Part shown: positions 1 through 8,014 of the stretch, one piece after another
Numbering within the stretch: position 1 is the stretch's first letter
Layout: the number at the start of each line of letters is the position of its first letter
NCBI RefSeq assembly: GCF_042678485.1
Contig: NZ_JBHTKR010000002.1
Span: forward strand, 248,001-312,000
Length of the DNA: 64,000 nucleotides
Direction: 5' to 3'
Origin: Seohaeicola saemankumensis
Lineage (GTDB): Bacteria > Pseudomonadota > Alphaproteobacteria > Rhodobacterales > Rhodobacteraceae
Position numbers and translations under genes: made by a program
The notes under the pieces: model-generated
What the model was told of the DNA's origin: nothing
Database searches by the model: none
Seen by the model: only the letters and a program-made list of their open reading frames with translations

Positions 1-177
1 CAGACCCCCCAGAGGCTCTCTCATGCCGCTGAAGTATTCGCAGATGCTCCCGAAAAGGCCAGCCTTGCGGCCTACGAGGCTGTTGAGAGCAGATGCCGCA
101 GTGTCCTGCTTGCGGAAAGCGTTGGGTTCCTGTCGCGCAGTTGCCTCGGCACCCTCAACCTACATGACCGCCGCTAA
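1..177. other. unresolved left edge, possible end of a gene
   Basis: The first 174 bases are open in one plus frame, which gives 58 codons before a TAA at 175-177. They are also open in one minus frame entering from about base 160. Neither translation resembles a family I recognise, and the window cuts off whatever lies to the left. The plus reading is rich in Ser, Arg and Cys, as shadow frames often are, so the minus reading may be the real one. Nothing firmer can be said. Confidence 0.15.
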
Positions 178-425
178 CCCCTTGGTATCATAAAGGCCGG
201 CGAGATTTCGGTGTGCCACCCCAAAATGGTTCCGCTTCTTGGCCTTTGTTCCTTCGATCTTCGCGGCGGCGGTCAGATCAGCCAAATCATTCCGCAGTTG
301 CGACAAAACTTTTTGGGAAGCGTTCGGGGTTTGGGTGCCAGCTCCAACACACGTTCGGCGATATTCCGCTTGTTTTTTATCCGTTGCTTGTTAGCTTTTC
401 TACCAATGGACGAGGGGGAAGAATC

Positions 426-1196
426 ATGAAATTTAAAGTAGCGTTGATGTTGCCCGTTCTGGGATTGCTTTCAGCATGCGGTGGCGGTTCAACCAGCGTT
501 GTTCCGAGCGCTAGCTTCACAACCTTGAGGGCGTTCAGCGACGGTGCTGGTGTGGGGCGTGGTGTTGCTTCTGACGGCACAGAAACCGTATTCATCGCGC
601 CTGATATTGCTGCTGTGGTTGCTGGTGCCAACCAAAGCTCTGGCAACGAAGTGGTTGATGTACAATTTAGCGATTTTTCGGTTGTACAAACACTACCAAC
701 CGCAGTCGTCAGAAGCGGGACTATCACAGTCGAAGGAGAGGTGGCAAACGTACTCATTATCGAAGACAACGGTGGCGAAGCTGGTCTAGTTTACCTTGAG
801 TTTCCAGGCTACGCTGATGCTGTATTTGCAGTTGGCTCAGCATATGGAGCCGCGCCCGGTGGTGAATTCACCTACTCAGGGGCACATATAGTTTCAAACC
901 GAATATTCGGTGGCGCAGAGGTTGGTGATTTCACATTGACAGCAAACTTCACCAACGGGACTTTCAGCTATAACGGAAGCACCACCAATACATCGCTGAC
1001 AGGAAGTGGCGGAATTGATGTTGCCAACGGTAGGTTTGCCAGTGGCAGCTTGACATCAACTGTATCTGGATCAACAGCTACGGCATCAATGTATGGCCAG
1101 CTACATGGGGATACAGCTCAGTCCGTATCTGGCGTGTTCCATACGAACGAAGCCAACCCGACTTATGCAGGAGCATTTGTAGGTAGCAGGCCGTAA
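426..1196 (+). CDS. surface-type lipoprotein with TbpB-like beta-barrel domain
   Basis: This 256-residue lipoprotein begins at the ATG preceded by GAGGGGGAAG. Its signal peptide ends in a lipobox (LLSAC) followed by GGGS. The remainder is Gly/Ser/Thr-rich and predicted to be beta. The last 100 residues alternate short strands and end in a pattern (SGVFHTNEA, YAGAFVGSRP) like the C-terminal barrel of transferrin-binding-protein-B-like lipoproteins, which are typical Slam substrates. An outer-membrane barrel gene starts 9 bases downstream, so the two are probably co-transcribed. Base composition is clearly poorer in GC than the right-hand chromosome, which suggests transfer. The ligand is unknown. 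The lipoprotein call is strong and the TbpB-like fold is an inference from pattern. Confidence 0.7.
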   Translation: MKFKVALMLPVLGLLSACGGGSTSVVPSASFTTLRAFSDGAGVGRGVASDGTETVFIAPDIAAVVAGANQSSGNEVVDVQFSDFSVVQTLPTAVVRSGTITVEGEVANVLIIEDNGGEAGLVYLEFPGYADAVFAVGSAYGAAPGGEFTYSGAHIVSNRIFGGAEVGDFTLTANFTNGTFSYNGSTTNTSLTGSGGIDVANGRFASGSLTSTVSGSTATASMYGQLHGDTAQSVSGVFHTNEANPTYAGAFVGSRP

Positions 1197-1205
1197 AGCA
1201 TAAAA

Positions 1206-2258
1206 GTGAAAAATCTTCTAACAGCGGCGGTAGCGCTTGTATTAGCGCTGCTGCTTCCCTCGCCATCGAAAGCTTTTTGCCTAGACGCAGCGGCAGACAG
1301 CCGCTTGCAAGTCTATTGTCTTTCTAAAGTATTGTCAGGCACTGCAACAAACTTGCAATCTGCTCAAATGCTGGACTTTCGAATCAAGCAAGAGGGGTAT
1401 GACAATGGAATTGGCTTGCCGGGCAATGTAAGGCCAATGAGTTTGATACCTTACATCGCCCCGATTTTGGAGTATAGCTCAGACATAAACGGAGGTAATC
1501 CAAATCGGCCTCTAGTTCTTGGGTCGCTGACTTTTTATGGCGATGAGGAGTTTTATCGAAAAAAAGGAATAATTGCTGGAATTGGAATTGGTAGCTCTGG
1601 GCGTATTATTTTTGGTCAGGGAAAGTACTTGAATCTTAACTTTGGCGTAAGTTATGCACATTCTCCCGAGCATGATATTGGTGTCAGCAGATTTCATGCC
1701 AATATATGCAGCAAAAATGACATAGGTAATAACTTTTATTTAGATGGCTGCTTTGCAGTAAGTGGTATTCACCGCGAGTTGACTAGTGAAACTACGGGTA
1801 GCGCTACAGTTAGTATCGCCAAATTGTTTTCTAAAGGCACCAACCGCTTCAATCAAGCAAGTTTTGGTGTCAGTCGTTTCTTTGACAAAGGATATGATCA
1901 AAATCAGATCCTGGTAAGGTTCGACACACTATATAGGTCTGGATTTTTCACAAGCTTCAATGCTTCAGTTGGGCCGACTGTTGCTGCTAATCTTGCAATG
2001 CGCCATAGTTTAAGTGCTACTGTCGGAACAACGTTTCTCAACAAGCCGATTAGAGCTACTGCTTCTTACACATATTCAGATGGCGGTAAGCTATTGGGCT
2101 TTTCGCGTGAGGATGCATTGAGGTTTTTCAGCATCACTTACGCAGTGCATCCGCGAGTAAGCCTTTCAATGGGTTATAGGGAAATAAGCAGTAGCATAGA
2201 TTATTTCAGTGAGAGCGAAGCGATCTTTGGGGTGCAATTTAGCCCAATAAAATTTTAA
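1206..2258 (+). CDS. outer-membrane beta-barrel protein, possible lipoprotein translocator
   Basis: The protein has 350 residues from a GTG start (MKNLLTAAVALVLALLLPS). It has a Sec signal peptide ending near AFC, long amphipathic strands from about residue 70 to the end, and a C-terminal Phe, as expected for a BamA-inserted outer-membrane barrel. It follows the lipoprotein gene by 9 bases. Slam translocators pair with TbpB-like lipoproteins in just this way, but normally carry an N-terminal TPR domain that is absent here. I therefore infer a barrel-only translocator or partner of the upstream lipoprotein, not a proven one. The insertion sequence begins at its stop codon, so the last residue or two could have been altered. 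Confidence 0.55.
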   Translation: MKNLLTAAVALVLALLLPSPSKAFCLDAAADSRLQVYCLSKVLSGTATNLQSAQMLDFRIKQEGYDNGIGLPGNVRPMSLIPYIAPILEYSSDINGGNPNRPLVLGSLTFYGDEEFYRKKGIIAGIGIGSSGRIIFGQGKYLNLNFGVSYAHSPEHDIGVSRFHANICSKNDIGNNFYLDGCFAVSGIHRELTSETTGSATVSIAKLFSKGTNRFNQASFGVSRFFDKGYDQNQILVRFDTLYRSGFFTSFNASVGPTVAANLAMRHSLSATVGTTFLNKPIRATASYTYSDGGKLLGFSREDALRFFSITYAVHPRVSLSMGYREISSSIDYFSESEAIFGVQFSPIKF

Positions 2259-2272
2259 GGTCAGGACTCATT
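2257..2272 (+). repeat. IS5-type left terminal inverted repeat
   Basis: The sequence AAGGTCAGGACTCATT matches the reverse complement of 3094-3109 at 13 of 16 bases and marks the left end of the insertion sequence. Confidence 0.75.
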
Positions 2273-2284
2273 CTTCCGTCATAG

Positions 2285-3046
2285 TCAGAACATGACGGTT
2301 GCTGCGAGGGCGACGGCGGAGAGGAAGGCCTTGGGGCACTTGTCGTAGTGCGTGGCAACCCTACGCCAGTCCTTCAGGCGTCCGAACACGATCTCGATCC
2401 TGTTGCGGCGTTTGTAGCGGCGCTTATCGTATTTGACAGGCTTGCCACGCGACTTCCGGCCCGAAATGCAGGGCTTTATCCCCTTGTCTTTCAACGCATC
2501 TCTGAACCAGTCAGCATCATAGCCGCGGTCGGCGAGCAGCCATTCTGCAGATGGCAAGCTGTACAGCAGGGTCGCGGCACCCGTGTAGTCGCTGACCTGG
2601 CCTGCGGTCATGAAGAAGCGGATCCGACGTCCATCGGCATCGGTAACGGCGTGCAGTTTGGTGTTCATGCCGCCCTTGGTCTGGCCAATCAGACGACCCC
2701 TCTGATCGCTTGGCCCCCTTCTTCGACCGCAGGCTGGTCGCCGTGCGGTGCGCCTTCAGATAGGTCGCGTCGATCATCACCGTCTTCGGAACGGCCGCCT
2801 CGGAGGCCAGCCCCTCCATCATCCGGGCAAAGACACCCCTGTCGCCCCATCGCTTCCAACGGTTGTAGAGGGTCTTGGGTGGACCTACTCCTTCGGCGCA
2901 TCACGCCACCGCAAGCCATTGCGATTGATGAAGATGATGCCGCTCAAAACACGCCGGTCATCGACACGTGGCTTACCATGGCTCTTGGGAAAGAATGATT
3001 CCAGACGCGCCATCTGCACATCCGTCAGCCAGAAAAGGTTGCTCAT
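2285..3046 (-). pseudogene. IS5-family DDE transposase, frameshifted
   Basis: Translation starts at MSNLFWLTD behind AAGGAGACC. The frame runs through the N-terminal IS5 motif (DDRRVLSGI, GLRWRDAPKE) and then meets TAG, because one base is missing after GAG near 2885. The second frame continues with the first catalytic block (VMIDATYLKAHR). Near 2700 the reading frame changes again to the second block (GGMNTKLHAVTD, LLADRGYDADW) and the C-terminal DDE Glu region (RNRIEIVFGRLKDWRR). IS427-group elements use one programmed frameshift, so the shift near 2700 may be natural. The first shift is not expected and makes the transposase probably inactive. Confidence 0.8.
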
Positions 3047-3093
3047 TGATCGGTCTCCTTGCAGAGGATGAATCATGCCGCAAAAGTAAGATC

Positions 3094-3109
3094 AATGGGT
3101 ACTGACCCT
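3094..3109 (-). repeat. IS5-type right terminal inverted repeat
   Basis: Read on the minus strand this is AGGGTCAGTACCCATT, the partner of 2257-2272. It lies 48 bases upstream of the transposase start codon. Confidence 0.75.
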
Positions 3110-3258
3110 AGAGCGCACGCAATGGGTCAGAGATCGCCAAAGACGAAAAGGTTATCTATTGAAATAATGGCTTGCATTGAAATAAAAAATCAGATGAAAT
3201 TTCCGTTGCTTGGCATTCCAGTTGGGGAGTGTCCGTAAATACAAGAAAGTAGGGAAGC

Positions 3259-3642
3259 TTGAAAGTCACTATGACTTTATTGAGCGCTGCAGCGCTAATT
3301 CTCAGTGGATGCGCGACTATTACGCGTGGTTCAGAAGATGTTCTCGTAGTAAACTCTCAGCCTCAAGGTGCACAGGTTCAACTGAGCAACGGAATGAGTT
3401 GTACTTCCACTCCATGCTCCTTCAAACTGCCACGACGTTCCAATCTGGAAATCGCTGTGAGTAAGAAGGGCTGCCGAGAAGTAAAAACAAATGTAACACA
3501 TAAAACAGCTGACAGTGGTGCGGCTGGTGTGGCCGGTAACGTATTGGTCGGGGGAATCATTGGGCTGGCTGTCGATGCTTCCACAGGGGCATCGCAAGAC
3601 CTTGTGCCTAATCCGGTCGAAGTTACTCTTCAGTGCCGTTAA
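3259..3642 (+). CDS. PEGA-type lipoprotein
   Basis: This 127-residue lipoprotein has the lipobox LSGC at about residues 15-18. The mature part opens with ATITRGSEDVLVVNSQPQGA, resembling the short PEGA-like lipoproteins common in Rhodobacteraceae, and has a Cys pair (SCTSTPC) at about 48-54. A Gly/Ala-rich stretch near residues 88-108 could contact a membrane. The start is either TTG 3259, which gives a Lys in the n-region, or ATG 3271; an AGGGA sits just upstream of the TTG. It stands alone between the insertion sequence and a stem-loop, in AT-richer DNA than the chromosome to the right. The function is unknown. Confidence 0.65.
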   Translation: MKVTMTLLSAAALILSGCATITRGSEDVLVVNSQPQGAQVQLSNGMSCTSTPCSFKLPRRSNLEIAVSKKGCREVKTNVTHKTADSGAAGVAGNVLVGGIIGLAVDASTGASQDLVPNPVEVTLQCR

Positions 3643-3667
3643 CTGGTATAAAAGAAAGCTAACTTCT

Positions 3668-3729
3668 TAGCTTACTCATGAGAGAAATGCGAATTACGTT
3701 AAAAAACGCACTGCATCATGAGTAAGCTA
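3668..3729. repeat. perfect 14-base inverted repeat, stem-loop
   Basis: TAGCTTACTCATGA at 3668-3681 is the exact reverse complement of 3716-3729, with a 34-base loop containing an A6 run. It starts 25 bases after the PEGA lipoprotein stop. It could end transcription or be a remnant of a small mobile repeat. There is no U-run directly after the stem, so a classical terminator is not certain. Confidence 0.6.
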
Positions 3730-3866
3730 TGAGATGGTACACATCAGTACAAAATCAGAAGGGCAAGACTACTAGCGAAATTTGCGGGCCTTCCCCTCGA
3801 TTAACTTGTGCGCCAGTTTGAGAGGTGTATGAAAAGATGAATTTGTACTGTTTGCGGCGACGCTGG

Positions 3867-4187
3867 TTATGTCCAGTGTCCTTGCTCAATCGGGATGCCA
3901 GTGCTCTCGCACAGTTCCTTTAGTTTGCTATAGGTAAGTTTTTCCTCGCTATTGAAGGCTTCCTGGGCAAGTAGAGCGAGGAAAGCTTGCGCATGAGGCG
4001 TGGCAATGTTCATCCAGAACTCGTGATCCCAATCTCCCCAAAAAGCTTCCGCTTTTGGTCCCGCGTACACTCCTTCAATCCTTAAGCTGCCGTCTGGTTT
4101 GAAGGTCAGTGAAATCTCCACAATGTCAGGACCTTCAGCGCTCTCAATCCTTTGCGAATAAAGTGTGAATTGGTTTTCATTTGTCAT
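3867..4187 (-). CDS. hypothetical protein, 106 aa
   Basis: The chosen start is MTNENQFTLY at 4187, preceded by GGAAGGGAATTTCT; longer readings upstream have no ribosome binding site. The protein is soluble, acidic and aromatic-rich in the middle (FWGDWDHEFWMNIATPH), with an early segment that looks beta (DIVEISLTFKPDGSLRIEGVYAG). I do not recognise the family. No co-directional neighbour is close enough to call an operon. Confidence 0.5.
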   Translation of the reverse strand: MTNENQFTLYSQRIESAEGPDIVEISLTFKPDGSLRIEGVYAGPKAEAFWGDWDHEFWMNIATPHAQAFLALLAQEAFNSEEKLTYSKLKELCESTGIPIEQGHWT

Positions 4188-4395
4188 AGAAATTCCCTTC
4201 CAAGGTGAGAAGTTTTTTTCCGAATCTTGCCAACATGAGTGATTGGCCTGCCGATATACATTGGTCGGCGTTATAGGCCACTTCTGATTTTGAGCTACCA
4301 CCAGAAATTCCTTCTCCCAATTTCAAGGCTCTTTGGCTTGTGTCGCAAGGACAAACTCCGCGTCTTTTCACCAGCGACGCCTCGGAGTACCCCCA

Positions 4396-4491
4396 TTAAA
4401 GTGGCCCACCAACTGGGATAGTATTACCCTCGCGGATGCGCTCCACTGTGTTCCGGCCCACGAAGGACAGTTCTTGATCATCGTCAAACAT
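4396..4491 (-). CDS. possible small protein, 31 aa
   Basis: A short frame begins MFDDDQELSFVGRNTVERIR and ends TAA. Its ATG is preceded by a strong purine-rich site (GGAGAGGAGG) that lies in the last codons of the gene at 4494-5345. The stop of that gene and this ATG are 2 bases apart, which suggests translational coupling. It may be a genuine small protein of the element or the start of a truncated gene. No homology is evident. Confidence 0.35.
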   Translation of the reverse strand: MFDDDQELSFVGRNTVERIREGNTIPVGGPL

Positions 4492-4493
4492 CC

Positions 4494-5345
4494 TCAATCC
4501 TCCTCTCCGATCAGGATCGGCGCACTCGGAATGTCTCTCCCCGGGACAGCCTTGAGTCCTCCCCGGGATGTCCTTGAGAGTGTCTCGTTGTCCCGGCTGA
4601 CTTTCCCATTGACCCGTTCGCGCAGTTCCACCGCTGCAATCAGATCGATGTCTCGCCAGAACTTTGCTCCGAACTCTCGCTCAATCAGGTCAGTGATTAA
4701 GCGGCCTGTTTCTGTCTGAACCCCTGAGGTGATCTTCACCTTTCGCCGGGGTTCATCTTCGATCTGCCTGAACGAGATAAAGTGGAGCATCAATCGCCCG
4801 ATGATCTTGCGAATGGCTCCATCGGTTTGCCTCTTGGTCATAGGAATGGTGTTTCCCAGGGACATCCAGGCGATAGCCCCAACGGCCGTTTCGATCTTGT
4901 CCCGATCCTCTTGCAGAAGCTTCGTCTGGATCGCTGAGGCCAAATATGCCTTGGCCAATGCCTTGCGGGTCCAGTTCTTCCGACGCCGCCACAGGGTGGT
5001 CTCATCGAAGTCATTCGCCTTGTCACTGCGGAGACTTTCGATACCCTGCATGACCCGATCCCAAGCCCGTTGATCCTCGGGTGTCTTGATGATCGCCCTG
5101 AGAACGAAGCGTCCGATCTTTGCGAAACGCTGGCGATCTTCCAGCAGCCTAAAGTTCAGTGGGATGGTCGGATGGCCGAACTTCATATTCGCCATCTGGT
5201 GCTTCTTGCAGTACGTTGAGAAGTCCTTGATTGCTTTCCCGCAGTCAGGCACTCGGCATACCCGCTTCTCTTCAATGCGCCTCTGGCCGATCTGCAATGC
5301 AGTCACGCGGGATCGCCAGAGAACCTTTCGGTTTCTGTCTTCCAT
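4494..5345 (-). CDS. element-borne protein of unknown function with Cys/His motif
   Basis: This 283-residue, Arg/Lys-rich protein has a zinc-ribbon-like motif at about residues 30-50: Cys, four residues later Cys, then Cys and His 11 and 15 residues further on (CRVPDC, then YCKKHQ). The rest is predicted helical with many charged residues (TLWRRRKNWTRKALAKAYL at about 137-155). It may bind nucleic acid. It is the third gene of a minus-strand block that also holds a ParB/Srx-like gene, separated from it by about 180 bases of repeat-containing DNA. I do not recognise the family. Confidence 0.55.
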   Translation of the reverse strand: MEDRNRKVLWRSRVTALQIGQRRIEEKRVCRVPDCGKAIKDFSTYCKKHQMANMKFGHPTIPLNFRLLEDRQRFAKIGRFVLRAIIKTPEDQRAWDRVMQGIESLRSDKANDFDETTLWRRRKNWTRKALAKAYLASAIQTKLLQEDRDKIETAVGAIAWMSLGNTIPMTKRQTDGAIRKIIGRLMLHFISFRQIEDEPRRKVKITSGVQTETGRLITDLIEREFGAKFWRDIDLIAAVELRERVNGKVSRDNETLSRTSRGGLKAVPGRDIPSAPILIGEED

Positions 5346-5416
5346 GTTTTCTGTTCCTTGGATGTGTTTTTTGGTTTGTTTAGGTAAGTCTTAGATTTCG
5401 CAGGAAGCTTGGACCG

Positions 5417-5521
5417 CTGCGGGTTTTTGGGGTCTTCTCAAATCCCGCATCTGCGGGTTTTTTGCGGGTCCTGAGACACTCCCAGAACCCGCGCAGAACA
5501 CCATCAGACCCTGCGGGTTTT
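5417..5521. repeat. three direct repeats of CTGCGGGTTTT
   Basis: The 11-base unit occurs exactly at 5417-5427, 5451-5461 and 5511-5521, with related GCGGG/CCCGC copies between (about 5444, 5464 and 5488). The middle copy also forms CCCGCA-TC-TGCGGG followed by six T on the plus strand. The cluster fills the gap immediately downstream of the ParB/Srx-like gene. It may be a binding array or a terminator-like region. Confidence 0.55.
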
Positions 5522-5529
5522 CCCCGGGA

Positions 5530-6570
5530 TCACTCGAAGTCCTCATCAAGTCCCGCTAGGTTATCCCCGGACAACGCATGCAGAGCCTGCTTCATGGACC
5601 CGAGGAAATCCGGGGACCATCCCGCCAATTCGAGGAACCGATTGCTGATTGCCAAGATCGCCTCACCCGTGATCTCAGCGCTGCGAGGATCAGAGAATGC
5701 CTCAGGGCCAAGCGCCCGTGTCAGCTTGATCACCGCTGCATCAATGGCCCTCTGGCGCTTCTCATTGGTGAACTCTTCGTCGAACTCCGAGACACCCTCA
5801 GCCATCCGCTGCGCCCGACCCCATGACAACTCCGAGATCGCAAAGACCCACTCCCGGTCTGGAAGGTTGTCTGGCTCAAAACCCGCACCTGCGGGATTCC
5901 TGCGGTCTACCCTGGGGACAGGATCAGGATCAGCAGCATCCAACTCAACCAGCTTCTTGAACGTGGCCTTCATCTGCTGGAGCAGTCGCTCACTGACATG
6001 CAGGTCCCGGCACCTCTGGGCCATGACGAACTTCCCACGGTCAACCCCGCCGAAGTGCAGGACCACCTGCTTCCACGCCCAGTTCACCCGGTCCTCCTTG
6101 CGAAGACTGAGTTTTGCCTTGGCGTTCTCTCTGGTCGAATGGACCTTCGCCTCAGCGATCTCCCCGGTGATCACAGTCACGGGCACCCTGATCTTCCTGA
6201 AGCCCTTCCGCTGGCGGTTCTCATGGTTGTACTTGCGGATCGCTATGAGGCGATGATGGCCATCCACAACAATGAACCGCCTCCCAGACCACCAAATGAC
6301 AACAGGGTCCAGAACCTCAGCCCCACCCCGCTTGAGCGCATCAATGATCTCACGGGTGAGGTGAGCCTCTTCCCCGAGTTGCCCTTGGAGTGACCTCGGC
6401 TGGAACACCGCCGTCCGTACCTTCAGGATGTCATCGGGCGCGTACAGCACCCCCTCCAGGTTAACGATCCTCGACATGTCCGGCTCGGATGGCGATCCCT
6501 CCTGCATGTCCTGCTCAAGTTCGTCGTAGGCTTCCTGCATCGACTTCTTCGGGTTATCAAATTGTGTCAT
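5530..6570 (-). CDS. ParB/Srx N-terminal-domain protein
   Basis: The protein has 346 residues starting at MTQFDNPKKS, 10 bases after the stop of the upstream gene and behind GAGGG. At about residues 50-150 it shows the ParB/Srx fold pattern: a segment before the core (DPVVIWWSGRRFIVVDGHHR) with the DGHHR signature typical of ParB-like nuclease or CTPase domains, then LIAIRKY. A helical DNA-binding-type region follows (ENAKAKLSLRKEDRVNWAW, then MAQRCRDLHVSERLLQQM). It probably belongs to maintenance or transcriptional control of the integrated element. No ParA partner is visible here, so a partition role is uncertain. Confidence 0.7.
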   Translation of the reverse strand: MTQFDNPKKSMQEAYDELEQDMQEGSPSEPDMSRIVNLEGVLYAPDDILKVRTAVFQPRSLQGQLGEEAHLTREIIDALKRGGAEVLDPVVIWWSGRRFIVVDGHHRLIAIRKYNHENRQRKGFRKIRVPVTVITGEIAEAKVHSTRENAKAKLSLRKEDRVNWAWKQVVLHFGGVDRGKFVMAQRCRDLHVSERLLQQMKATFKKLVELDAADPDPVPRVDRRNPAGAGFEPDNLPDREWVFAISELSWGRAQRMAEGVSEFDEEFTNEKRQRAIDAAVIKLTRALGPEAFSDPRSAEITGEAILAISNRFLELAGWSPDFLGSMKQALHALSGDNLAGLDEDFE

Positions 6571-6580
6571 CAGGATACCC

Positions 6581-7162
6581 TCAATACTCGAACTCAACGC
6601 AGTTCTTGAGTTCCCTCAGGAGGTACTCAGTCCGAACAACCATCTTCATCTGCCCGTGGAGGGACTGCCGCTCCTCCTCAGTCGCAGGGCTTTTCATGTA
6701 CTGCTCCCAAAGCTTACTGCAGGCATCCTTGTCACTCAGCACATGCTTCTCAATCGGACCCTGCAGGTACGGCTCAATCGTCGCACTCCGGTGCGCTTGC
6801 AGTCCGTGCAACGTCTTCGGGCAGTAGCGACCCATCATGTCCCGCGCGGTGTTCATGTGTGAACCCAAAGTGCTTTCCGCGATGACCAGCAGCGCCCCAT
6901 GCAGTTCCACCGGGGTGTTCTGGAGCATCTCCCGAATGGGGGCATCCGCCTGATCCAGACCACCCGGTTCATTCATCGGGTCCCCCGCGTGTGGACGCAG
7001 GTGAAGCTCCATTGAAACCGGGTCCGTGGTCATCCGGTAGATCGCCATCGCCCTCAGGGCCTTCTCACGTCGATCCGTGGGTAGGCTGGCAAACCACTCC
7101 ACGGTGGGCATTTCGTGGGTCGTTGCATTGGTGTTGTTCATGTTGTTCATGTTGTTGTCCAT
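6581..7162 (-). CDS. element-borne hypothetical protein, 193 aa
   Basis: Translation most likely starts at MDNNMNNMNNTNATT, because AAGGAGTCCAAACAG precedes that ATG. The first 12 residues are low-complexity Asn/Met repeats. The rest is predicted helical with His/Met-rich patches (MELHLRPHAGDPMNEPGG at about residue 50) and a charged C-terminus. It ends 10 bases before the ParB/Srx-like start, so the two form an operon read from the large control region on its right. I do not recognise the family. Confidence 0.55.
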   Translation of the reverse strand: MDNNMNNMNNTNATTHEMPTVEWFASLPTDRREKALRAMAIYRMTTDPVSMELHLRPHAGDPMNEPGGLDQADAPIREMLQNTPVELHGALLVIAESTLGSHMNTARDMMGRYCPKTLHGLQAHRSATIEPYLQGPIEKHVLSDKDACSKLWEQYMKSPATEEERQSLHGQMKMVVRTEYLLRELKNCVEFEY

Positions 7163-7574
7163 CTGTTTGGACTCCTTTGTTCTGGCCACGTGTCCACTAT
7201 GGGTACCCGGGCGAGGTTGATTGATTTGGTTGAGTTGGTTGGTCTTGAACCCTGCAATTACAGGGTCTTTGCAGGTGCAACCGCTGGCGTTCACCCCGGC
7301 ACACTCACAGTCCCCCCTGGGTTTCACCGGGAGAGTTCCTGCGGTCCACCTTGGTTTTCCTTTCGGTCGCGCAAGAATGTTTCGCCCCGATCTCACAGCG
7401 AGACAGGTTATGACACATTCAAGCTTTTTCATGTTTAGTGGAATTGGTTAGTATCCTGTGTCCGACAACAGGTCGAAACACAGGGACACCCGGAGAAACC
7501 TCAGCGATCTCTCAGGGTCCGCAAAGCCCCCGCTACTCATGGCAACGATCAGGTCTCTTTGGGGAAGTCAGGGG

Positions 7575-7676
7575 TAATTGCGATTGATGCTCTCCGTCAC
7601 TCAGAGTGAACGGGAGGTCTTCTTCAGATAGTGGGCTGTAATTGTGATCAATGTCATCCGTCACTCAGAGGGAACG
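7575..7676. repeat. imperfect 38-base direct repeat pair
   Basis: The copies at 7575-7612 and 7639-7676 match at 31 of 38 bases and share the exact core TCCGTCACTCAGAG. The period is 64 bases, about six helical turns, as for binding sites on one face of the DNA. Confidence 0.6.
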
Positions 7677-7750
7677 ACTGCTATTGCTTATTAGTGGGGG
7701 GAAATTCACTGATCGTGCTATCCCCTTTTTTCATGAGGTTCCTAGAAGGA

Positions 7751-7842
7751 TGTGCAGAAGTCAGTCTCAGGCCAAAACTGCACATCGTGTGCATTTTCCC
7801 TGTGTACCGAACCTGCACATATGACGGTATTAGGCATGTGCA
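7751..7842. promoter_or_regulatory. cluster of five TGCACA sites, probable operator
   Basis: TGTGCA or its complement lies at 7751, 7779, 7788, 7814 and 7837. The second and third form a perfect palindrome, TGCACA-TCG-TGTGCA (7779-7793). The fourth and fifth face each other across 17 bases. This density suggests an operator for an element-encoded repressor, upstream of the operon starting at 7162. Confidence 0.5.
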
Positions 7843-8014
7843 TTCTCAGGGTCATCCCAGCGTAACCCTGACTCCGTTCCTGAGTTCCACATGAATGACC
7901 AACACTCCCCCGCTTTCATGCTCAGGGAACATCCGACCCACCGTAGCCCTTTCGACGACCCTGCGTACCCACAGGTTCACCTCATGTGCCACAAGATCCC
8001 ATCGATCCCTGAGT

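Larger units (their letters stand above)
2257..3109 (-). mobile_element. IS5-family insertion sequence (IS427-like), decayed
   Basis: The element is about 853 bases long, bounded by imperfect terminal inverted repeats at 2257-2272 and 3094-3109 that match at 13 of 16 positions (both contain GGTCAG and end in CATT). It holds one transposase split over two frame changes. I could not identify a convincing target duplication: the left flank reads TTTTAA and the right CTAGAG. The left end lies on the stop codon of the upstream barrel gene. Confidence 0.85.
7163..8014. other. 850-base control region of the element, no convincing gene
   Basis: The stretch lies between the recombinase stop and the start of the minus-strand operon. 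Short open frames occur on both strands but none has a good ribosome binding site or a recognisable product. It contains a 38-base direct repeat pair (7575-7612, 7639-7676) and five copies of TGCACA or its complement at 7751-7842. I take it as a promoter and operator region, possibly an origin. Confidence 0.5.

Noticed and set aside
5417..5461. Rho-independent terminator on the plus strand
   Set aside because: CCCGCA-TC-TGCGGG with six T looks like one, but no plus-strand gene lies upstream. It is better explained as part of the repeat cluster.
7631..7894. Short plus-strand open frame in the control region
   Set aside because: No ribosome binding site, no hydrophobic or conserved pattern, and it overlaps the repeat and operator sites.
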